Shown here piece after piece: positions 6,669-11,787 of a DNA stretch of 11,787 nt. Positions within the stretch are counted from its first letter, which is position 1. Each line of letters begins with the position of its first letter. Both the position numbers and the translations under genes were made by a program. The stretch comes from Chitinophagaceae bacterium (GTDB lineage: Bacteria; Bacteroidota; Bacteroidia; Chitinophagales; Chitinophagaceae): assembly GCA_018061385.1 (NCBI GenBank), contig JAGOUF010000023.1:1-11787 (forward strand), given 5' to 3'. A model generated the notes under the pieces. That model made no database searches. It saw nothing but the letters and a program-made list of their open reading frames with translations, and was not told the origin of the DNA.

Positions 6669-7208
6669 TTATACATTCTTAATTATTCGTGGTTCTACCA
6701 ATTTCCAAAGTATTACACCTGCAGCAGTAGCAACGTTTAATGAATGTTTCATACCCAATTGAGGAATTTCTATGCATCCATTGCAAGCATCAATTACTTC
6801 TTGTTGCACACCCTCAACCTCGTTGCCCATTACAACAGCAATTTTAGCATAATTGTTTGCATTGAATTGCTCTAATGAAATACTACCAACTGCTTGCTCA
6901 ATAGCAAAAACAGTATAGCCTTTTTGTTTTAATTCGTTTACTGCATCTAGAGCATTGGGGTAATGAATCCAATCAACAGTATCAGTTGCACCTAAAGCTG
7001 TTTTGGCCATTTGTTTGTGATCTGGCGTTGGGCTATAACCACAAATACAAATACCTTCAATTAAGAAAGCATCGGCAGTTCTAAAAATGCTGCCTACATT
7101 GTACACACTTCTAATATTATCGAGAATTACTAGAACAGGATTTTTTTCGGCTTGTTTAAATTCTTCAACAGATTTTCGGCCCAATTCATCCATGCTTAAT
7201 TTTTGCAT
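6669..7208 (-). CDS. SpoU/TrmH-family RNA 2'-O-ribose methyltransferase
   Basis: The 179 residues form a compact SPOUT (trefoil-knot) domain without the N-terminal RNA-binding extension of RlmB-type enzymes. All three motifs are visible: motif 1 DNIRSVYNVGSIFRTADAF (30-48; N37, R43), motif 2 VVMGNEVEGV (125-134; E130), and motif 3 IEIPQLGMKHSLNVATAAGV (146-165; S156, L157, N158). These form the S-adenosylmethionine pocket and active site. The family methylates 2'-OH of ribose in tRNA or rRNA as a dimer; the exact target cannot be read from the sequence. The gene has a perfect -7 element placed very close to the ATG, 90 nt downstream of the beta-CASP gene, so it probably has its own promoter. 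Confidence 0.93.
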   Translation of the reverse strand: MQKLSMDELGRKSVEEFKQAEKNPVLVILDNIRSVYNVGSIFRTADAFLIEGICICGYSPTPDHKQMAKTALGATDTVDWIHYPNALDAVNELKQKGYTVFAIEQAVGSISLEQFNANNYAKIAVVMGNEVEGVQQEVIDACNGCIEIPQLGMKHSLNVATAAGVILWKLVEPRIIKNV

Positions 7209-7213
7209 AGGTG

Positions 7214-7221
7214 CAAAGATA
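7214..7221 (-). promoter_or_regulatory. Predicted -7 promoter element of the TrmH-family gene
   Basis: The minus strand reads TATCTTTG, a full TAnnTTTG match, followed by CACCT and then the ATG. With transcription starting a few bases downstream of the box, the mRNA would begin at or within a few bases of the start codon. No good TTTG -33 element is visible. The location and perfect box make this the best promoter candidate in the window. Confidence 0.5.
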
Positions 7222-7298
7222 AACGAGTATTTGTTAACTGTATTATTGTGGCGAAATGGTTGTTTCTACTACACAATTTATTGAAGTGTTTCATTGAA

Positions 7299-8702
7299 TT
7301 AATCTAACAAAATCTCTTCGTGCATATAAGGAACAAGTACATGTTTGTAGCCCTTTTTTTGAAGTCTACTTTGAAATTCTATTTGAACATTTTCTTCGCC
7401 ATGAACTAAAAAAAGTTGGCGAATGAATGCAGGATTTTGACAAGATAAGTATTGGCATAAGTCATCATAATCGCCATGTGCACTCATACTTTTCATGCTA
7501 CCAACTTCTGAAATCACATCGAAAAAATCTCCGAAAATACGTACTTGTTTTAGTCCATTTAATAGCTTGCCACCTAAAGAATTTGGCTCACAATAACCCA
7601 CCAATAAAATAGTATTTTTTGCATCTGAAATATTGTTGGCAATATGGTGTTTAATTCGTCCTGCATCGGCCATACCACTTGCTGAAATGATAATCATGGG
7701 TTGATGGTTGTCGTTAATGGCTTTACTTTCATCTACATTTTCAACAAACTTTAATCCAGGAAAATCAAATGGATCATCATCTACATCTAATACTTTTTGT
7801 ACTCTGCTATTAAAATAATTGGGATAACTTTTTACAATTTCTGTTGCTTCTTTACTTAATGGACTATCAACAAAAACAGGAATTTTAGGCAACCTATTTT
7901 CTAAACTCAGTTGGTTTAAACTGTACAAAACTTCTTGTGTTCTACCAACACTAAAACAAGGAATAATCAACTTCCCTTTTTTCTCAACACAAGTATGCGT
8001 TACCCATTTTAGCAAATCATCTATTGAACTATGCATGTTTTCATGCAGTCTATTTCCATAAGTGCTTTCTAAAATAATATAATCTGCTTGAGGAAAAGTT
8101 TCAGGACTTTTTAAAATCATATCTCTGTATCGTCCAACATCTCCACTAAAAGTTAAACGTTTTACAGCACCAGCTTCGTTAATTTTTAAATGCACGGATG
8201 CACTGCCAATAATATGTCCAGCATCTGTAAACATTGCACATACGTCATCTGTTACTTTAAACCAATGTCTATATTCTTGTTTATCCAAGCATTTGAAAGA
8301 TGCCGTTGCATCATCAATTGTGTACAAAGGTTCAATAGGTGGCAAACCATTTTTGGCCCTTCGTTTATTTAAGTATTTGGTATCATCTCTTTGAATGGTT
8401 GCTGAATCTTCTAATAAAGTTTTGGCCAAATCGTATGTAGCTGGAGTACAAAATATTTTCCCTCTAAACCCTTCTTTATACAATTTAGGAATCAACCCAC
8501 TATGGTCAATATGTGCATGAGACAACAGCATTACGTCAACCTCTGCAGCATCAAAACCCAATACTGCATTAAAGTTGCCAGTTTCTTTGCCCAAACCTTG
8601 AAACAAACCACAATCCAACAATATTTTTTTACCATTTTTTAAAGTAAGTAAATGCTTAGAACCTGTTACAGTTCTTGCTGCTCCATGAAATGCTATTTTC
8701 AT
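7299..8702 (-). CDS. Beta-CASP metallo-beta-lactamase-fold ribonuclease-like protein (CPSF/Ysh1 type)
   Basis: With the start at 8702 the protein has 467 residues, normal for bacterial CPSF73-like beta-CASP proteins. Metal-binding motifs are SHAHIDHSG (61-69; H62, H64, D66, H67), DAGHIIGSA (160-168; H163) and FSGDVGR (185-191; D188). The beta-CASP motifs are also visible: ESTYG (212-216; E212), IISASGMADAGR (338-349) and SAHGD (407-411; H409), with HGEE at 434-437. It is most likely a cytoplasmic RNA endonuclease/exonuclease using two zinc ions; the RNA substrate is unknown. The frame stays open to 8846, but the extra 48 residues do not look like this family, overlap the upstream gene, and MKIAFHGAARTVTGS is the typical N-terminus; AAGGGAAAT just before the ATG also favours it. 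It lies 97 nt downstream of the DUF4442 gene. Confidence 0.93.
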   Translation of the reverse strand: MKIAFHGAARTVTGSKHLLTLKNGKKILLDCGLFQGLGKETGNFNAVLGFDAAEVDVMLLSHAHIDHSGLIPKLYKEGFRGKIFCTPATYDLAKTLLEDSATIQRDDTKYLNKRRAKNGLPPIEPLYTIDDATASFKCLDKQEYRHWFKVTDDVCAMFTDAGHIIGSASVHLKINEAGAVKRLTFSGDVGRYRDMILKSPETFPQADYIILESTYGNRLHENMHSSIDDLLKWVTHTCVEKKGKLIIPCFSVGRTQEVLYSLNQLSLENRLPKIPVFVDSPLSKEATEIVKSYPNYFNSRVQKVLDVDDDPFDFPGLKFVENVDESKAINDNHQPMIIISASGMADAGRIKHHIANNISDAKNTILLVGYCEPNSLGGKLLNGLKQVRIFGDFFDVISEVGSMKSMSAHGDYDDLCQYLSCQNPAFIRQLFLVHGEENVQIEFQSRLQKKGYKHVLVPYMHEEILLD

Positions 8703-8799
8703 ATTTCCCTTTTTATGAGTTATTGAATATACTGCACTTGCAAAATGAATACTGCTGAAAGCATTGGAAAGAAATAAAATCATCCATGCTACATCTTCA

Positions 8800-9288
8800 T
8801 TAAACTGCTTTACTTTTAAAACTCCAAATAAATATAAATTGTGCAACTATTTCTCCTTGTTCATTAATACCTGTTGAAGTACAGTGAACTGTAACGCCTT
8901 CACCTGTTTGTAGTGTAGTATCAATTGCATTAGCAATAATTGTTCCATCGTAACAAGTAAATGTTATTTTGCCCACTGCTTTTTTAAAGAACTCTCCTTC
9001 TACTTTGGTTACCAACATACTCACTGATGGATTTCTTTGGTAGATGTTTCCAAATGCCAATACTCCAGTGCTTAACTCAGCAGCCATACTTAATACAGCA
9101 AAATAAATTGACTGAAAAGGATTTTGATTTAACCATTTAAAACGAACTGATACAGCAGCTTTTTCTTCGTTCAATTCAACTATTTTCAACCCACTAAAAA
9201 AGCCCATGGGCAATTTAGTAAGCATAAAAATTTTGTACTTAATCGAGTTTGTAATAAGCTGTTGAAACTTACTAAACTGAACATTCAT
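8800..9288 (-). CDS. DUF4442 hotdog-fold protein (possible thioesterase)
   Basis: This 162-residue protein matches DUF4442, a family with the hotdog fold of PaaI/YbgC-type acyl-CoA thioesterases. Typical segments are TKLPMGFFSGLKI (24-36), the KWLNQNPFQSIYFAVLSMAAELSTG region (about 51-75), in which the conserved NPF and the helix with AAELSTG form the putative active-site helix, and a C-terminal beta strand set ending FIFIWSFK. There is no signal peptide; it is probably cytoplasmic. It begins 21 nt after the ptrB stop, so the two are probably cotranscribed. Thioesterase activity is inferred from the fold only; no substrate has been established that I can name. The ATG at 9288 gives a 23-residue lead before the first conserved segment, which is plausible; the internal ATG at residue 22 would be a shorter alternative. 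Confidence 0.87.
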   Translation of the reverse strand: MNVQFSKFQQLITNSIKYKIFMLTKLPMGFFSGLKIVELNEEKAAVSVRFKWLNQNPFQSIYFAVLSMAAELSTGVLAFGNIYQRNPSVSMLVTKVEGEFFKKAVGKITFTCYDGTIIANAIDTTLQTGEGVTVHCTSTGINEQGEIVAQFIFIWSFKSKAV

Positions 9289-9309
9289 ATAGTAAATTGT
9301 TTATTGCAA

Positions 9310-11466
9310 TTATTTGTTGATGCCTTCTAATGCAAATAAAAATGCATAGTTCAACGCTACATCTTTTAAATAATCAAATCTGCCACTTGCTCCACCATGT
9401 CCAAATTCCATATTGGTATGTAAAAGCAATAAATTTTTATCGGTTTTAGTAGCTCGTAATTTTGCAACCCATTTTGCAGGTTCAAAATATTGCACTTGGC
9501 TATCGTGTAAACCTGTAGTTACCAATAAATTTGGATAAGCTTTAGCTTCTACATTTTCATAAGGGCTATAACTTTTCATATAAAAGTATGCATCTTTATT
9601 TTTAGGATTTCCCCACTCATCAAATTCATTGGTAGTTAAAGGAATGCTCTCATCTAACATGGTATTTACAACATCTACAAATGGTACTTGTGCAATTACA
9701 CCATTCCATAAATTAGGAGCTAAATTTATTACTGCACCCATTAATAAACCACCTGCACTACCACCTTGTGCATATAAATGTTTGCTACTGGTATATTTTT
9801 CTTTTACTAAAAATTCGCCACAATCAACAAAGTCGGTAAATGTGTTTTTCTTTTTCATCATTTTGCCATCTTCATACCATTGTCTTCCCATTTCTTGTCC
9901 ACCCCGAATGTGAGCAATTGCATAAGCAAAGCCTCTATCTAATAACGTTAATCTGCTGCTATTAAAGCTTGCATCTATGCTATTTCCATAACTACCATAT
10001 GCATATAACAACAATGGAGCATTGCCATCTTTTTTAAACCCTTTTTTGTACACCAATGAAATGGGCACTTTTGTACCATCTTTTGCAGTTGCCATTAAAC
10101 GTTCGGTTACATAATCTTCTGCTTTATAACCACCCACAACTTCTAATTGCTTTTTCAATATTTTCTTCTTAGTTGCAACTTCATAATCATACACAGAATT
10201 TGGTGTAGTTAACGATGTGTAATTGTACCTGAAGACTTTACTGTTATAATCTGGAGTAGAACCAATGCTAGCAGCATAAGTAGCTTCACCAAAATCTACA
10301 GAATTTTCAGAATTGTCTGCTAAATTTCTTACAACTAATTTTACGAGACCATCCTTACGTTCGTTTAAAACAATAAAATCTTTAAATTCCTCTACACTTT
10401 GTAACAACACATCGGCTCTATGTGGAATTACTTCTTTCCAACTAGCTGCATCAGTTTTATCCAATGCACATTCCATTAATTTAAAATTCTTAGCTCCATC
10501 TTTATTGGTAACAATTAAAAATTTATTGTCTAATGTAACTACATCATAAATTACTTCTTTCATTCTTGGTGCAAATACTTTAAAGTTGGCCATTGGTTCA
10601 TTGGCATTAATCATTCTTAACTCTGTAGAAAGTGTTGCTCCCGAATAAATGAAAATAAATTGGTTGTTTTTTGATTTTGATATACCAATGTAATTACTCT
10701 TATCTTTTTCATCATATACAACTACATCTGCTTTCGCATCGCTGCCCAATGTATGGCGTTTAATCTTTTCTGACAACAGGGTTACGTCGTTCTTAGAAGT
10801 ATAAAAAAAAGTTTTATTGTCGCTTGCCCAACATGCAAAACCCTCTGTGTTGGCAATTGCATCTTTGTATGTTTCGCCTGTTGCTAAATTTTTTACATAA
10901 ATCGTGTATTGCCTTCTACTTACTTCATCTACACCATAAGCCAATAATTGATTGTCTTCGCTAACAGAAAAACCAGAAGCAGCAAAATAAGCTTTGCCTT
11001 CAGCCATTTTATCTACATCTAACAATACTTCCTCAGCTGCATCTAAACTGCCTTTTTTTCTACAATATTTATAGTATTGTTTTCCATCTTCAGTTCTTGA
11101 ATAATAATAATAACCATTGTTAAATACAGGAACCGATTCGTCTTTTTCTTTAATTCTAGATTTCATTTCAGTAAATAAATTCTTCTGAAATTCTTTAGTA
11201 CCAATCATCATGGTATCTAAATAAGTATTTTCAGCTTTCAAATAATTTACTACATTGGTACTATCTGGACCTTTACCAAAAAAATCATACATCCAATAAT
11301 AATTGTCAACTACAGTATCGCCATGAATAACTCTTGTATGTGGCTTTACGTCAGCTTTGGGAGCTACAATATTTTCTGGCCATTGATAAGGTTTTCTTTC
11401 AATTGAATTGTTGTTACAAGCTATCATACTTATTGTTGCTATTGCAGCAGTTATTTTTTTTAGCAT
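9310..11466 (-). CDS. ptrB: Protease II (oligopeptidase B), exported lipoprotein form, S9 family
   Basis: With the ATG at 11466 the protein has 718 residues (E. coli protease II ~686). Residues ~30-430 are the seven-bladed propeller and ~440-718 the alpha/beta hydrolase. The catalytic triad is S570 (GGSAGG, 568-573), D655 (LHDSQVQ) and H690 (FGHGG). The first 17 residues form a lipoprotein-type signal (KK, hydrophobic core, MIAC with C17), and the mature start CNNNSIER lacks an acidic surface-export signal, so it is probably anchored facing the periplasm. It should cut short peptides after basic residues. Compared with the enterobacterial specificity residues I recall, the P1 pair Glu-x-Glu is E614-x-D616 and the P2 pair Asp-x-Asp is D498-x-S500. 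An upstream TTG (11496) keeps the frame open but would spoil the signal peptide. It is followed by the DUF4442 gene. Confidence 0.95.
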   Translation of the reverse strand: MLKKITAAIATISMIACNNNSIERKPYQWPENIVAPKADVKPHTRVIHGDTVVDNYYWMYDFFGKGPDSTNVVNYLKAENTYLDTMMIGTKEFQKNLFTEMKSRIKEKDESVPVFNNGYYYYSRTEDGKQYYKYCRKKGSLDAAEEVLLDVDKMAEGKAYFAASGFSVSEDNQLLAYGVDEVSRRQYTIYVKNLATGETYKDAIANTEGFACWASDNKTFFYTSKNDVTLLSEKIKRHTLGSDAKADVVVYDEKDKSNYIGISKSKNNQFIFIYSGATLSTELRMINANEPMANFKVFAPRMKEVIYDVVTLDNKFLIVTNKDGAKNFKLMECALDKTDAASWKEVIPHRADVLLQSVEEFKDFIVLNERKDGLVKLVVRNLADNSENSVDFGEATYAASIGSTPDYNSKVFRYNYTSLTTPNSVYDYEVATKKKILKKQLEVVGGYKAEDYVTERLMATAKDGTKVPISLVYKKGFKKDGNAPLLLYAYGSYGNSIDASFNSSRLTLLDRGFAYAIAHIRGGQEMGRQWYEDGKMMKKKNTFTDFVDCGEFLVKEKYTSSKHLYAQGGSAGGLLMGAVINLAPNLWNGVIAQVPFVDVVNTMLDESIPLTTNEFDEWGNPKNKDAYFYMKSYSPYENVEAKAYPNLLVTTGLHDSQVQYFEPAKWVAKLRATKTDKNLLLLHTNMEFGHGGASGRFDYLKDVALNYAFLFALEGINK

Positions 11467-11575
11467 GGGTAAATATTTAATGTTTGAATGTAGCAATTAC
11501 CAACGAGTTAACGAAATGAGTTTGTTGAATGGCGATAATATTTATTTGACTTTAATTTTTTTTGGCTGAACATAA
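11467..11575 (-). promoter_or_regulatory. Leader/promoter region of ptrB
   Basis: This ~109-nt stretch lies between the serA terminator and the ptrB ATG and must hold the ptrB promoter if the terminator works well. The nearest -7-like string on the minus strand is TACATTCA (two mismatches from TAnnTTTG) about 20 nt before the ATG; a clear -33 partner is not seen. No Shine-Dalgarno sequence is evident. Confidence 0.25.
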
Positions 11576-11611
11576 AAAAAGCCAATTCAACTAGTATTGA
11601 ATTGGCTTTTT
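11576..11611 (-). terminator. Intrinsic terminator after serA
   Basis: A perfect 10-bp stem, GCCAATTCAA (11581-11590) with TTGAATTGGC (11597-11606), encloses a 6-nt loop. It is flanked by a run of A on the left and T on the right of the plus strand, so the stem can extend to 15 bp. On the minus strand, transcription leaving serA (stop at 11627) meets the hairpin after 16 nt, followed by a run of seven T. The structure is symmetrical and could work in both directions, but only serA reads into it. Confidence 0.88.
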
Positions 11612-11626
11612 ACAAAAATGAATTGC

Positions 11627-11787
11627 TTAATAAAGCAATCTTACTTTAATGGTTGCTTTTACTTCTCTTAATAAATCAATTGCTTTTTTAGACAGTTTCT
11701 TATCTACATCTAACACTACATAACCAATTAAATCGTTGGTTTTTAAGTATTGACCCACAATATTTATTTTATGTTCAGACAAGGTTG
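11627..11787 (-). CDS. serA: D-3-phosphoglycerate dehydrogenase, C-terminal ACT domain (5' end outside window)
   Basis: The minus-strand frame is open from the window edge to a TAA at 11627, giving 52 C-terminal residues. The segment INIVGQYLKTNDLIGYVVLD (7-26) followed by VKATIKVRLLY at the very end matches the C-terminal ACT domain of E. coli-type SerA, where the corresponding region ends in a short TIRARLLY-like strand. This domain binds L-serine and gives feedback inhibition of the first step of serine synthesis (oxidation of 3-phosphoglycerate with NAD). The Rossmann and substrate domains are outside the window, so the assignment rests on the ACT segment alone, though the match is distinctive. 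A strong terminator follows the stop. Confidence 0.85.
   Translation of the reverse strand, partial: TLSEHKINIVGQYLKTNDLIGYVVLDVDKKLSKKAIDLLREVKATIKVRLLY

Noticed and set aside
7209..7298. Terminator after the beta-CASP gene
   Set aside because: The gap contains only very short dyads such as TGAA/TTCA without a T-run, so no intrinsic terminator can be supported.
10313..10549. Plus-strand open frame of 78 codons antisense to protease II
   Set aside because: Composition is what is expected from the complement of a real gene; no family motif, promoter or start context. The same applies to open frames at 9629-9913, 6113-6388 and 4284-4525.
11467..11496. Ten-codon N-terminal extension of protease II starting from TTG
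   Set aside because: It would place a polar stretch before the lipoprotein signal; the ATG at 11466 gives a standard signal peptide and the TTG has no supporting signal.
1..11787. CRISPR array, tRNA/rRNA genes, insertion sequence or defence system
   Set aside because: No regularly spaced repeats, no cloverleaf or rRNA-like sequence, no transposase or terminal inverted repeats, and no nuclease/toxin/restriction cassette beyond the housekeeping nuclease families listed.

Overview
The window (about one third G+C by eye) looks like a chromosomal segment of a Bacteroidota bacterium, probably of the Chitinophagaceae. This rests on family-level resemblances: a GH20 hexosaminidase with a C-terminal discoidin-like domain, Bacteroidota-type peptide deformylase and DUF4442 proteins, a lipoprotein-type protease II, near absence of Shine-Dalgarno sequences, and -7 promoter elements of the Bacteroidota form TAnnTTTG. 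The exact genus cannot be read from the sequence.

Layout. The left end (2-2001) is a plus-strand run: the 3' end of a secreted GH20 beta-N-acetylhexosaminidase, a DUF1569 (DinB-like fold) protein, and an AlkD-type DNA alkylation repair protein that overlaps it by 8 nt. This run meets the minus-strand genes tail to tail, with the last 11 nt of the AlkD gene overlapping the end of a YihY/BrkB membrane protein gene. From 1991 to the right end everything is on the minus strand. In transcription order (right to left) the genes are: serA (3' end only) with a strong intrinsic terminator; exported protease II (ptrB); a DUF4442 hotdog protein; a beta-CASP metallo-beta-lactamase-fold ribonuclease-like protein; a SpoU/TrmH RNA methyltransferase; a UbiA-family prenyltransferase; a small predicted beta-barrel outer-membrane protein; ruvX/yqgF; def; an exported protein of unknown function coupled to def; and yihY.

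How the genes relate. Most are housekeeping genes for translation and RNA metabolism (def, TrmH-like, beta-CASP protein, RuvX/YqgF), quinone synthesis (UbiA family), serine synthesis (serA), peptide and glycan breakdown (ptrB, GH20) and DNA repair (AlkD). Tight junctions suggest four transcriptional or translational couplings: DUF1569-AlkD (8-nt overlap), def-hypothetical (ATGA overlap), beta-barrel-ruvX (2-nt gap) and ptrB-DUF4442 (21-nt gap). Predicted -7 elements lie upstream of the TrmH-like gene, def and yihY. Two of them end only 5-6 nt before the start codon, which points to leaderless or nearly leaderless mRNAs.

I see no tRNA, rRNA, CRISPR array, transposase, phage gene or defence cassette. 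No gene-free stretch exceeds about 170 nt. The longest, 6499-6668, holds repeat-like sequence of unknown nature and is the least explained part of the window. I found no convincing new multi-gene system; the findings are individual oddities.
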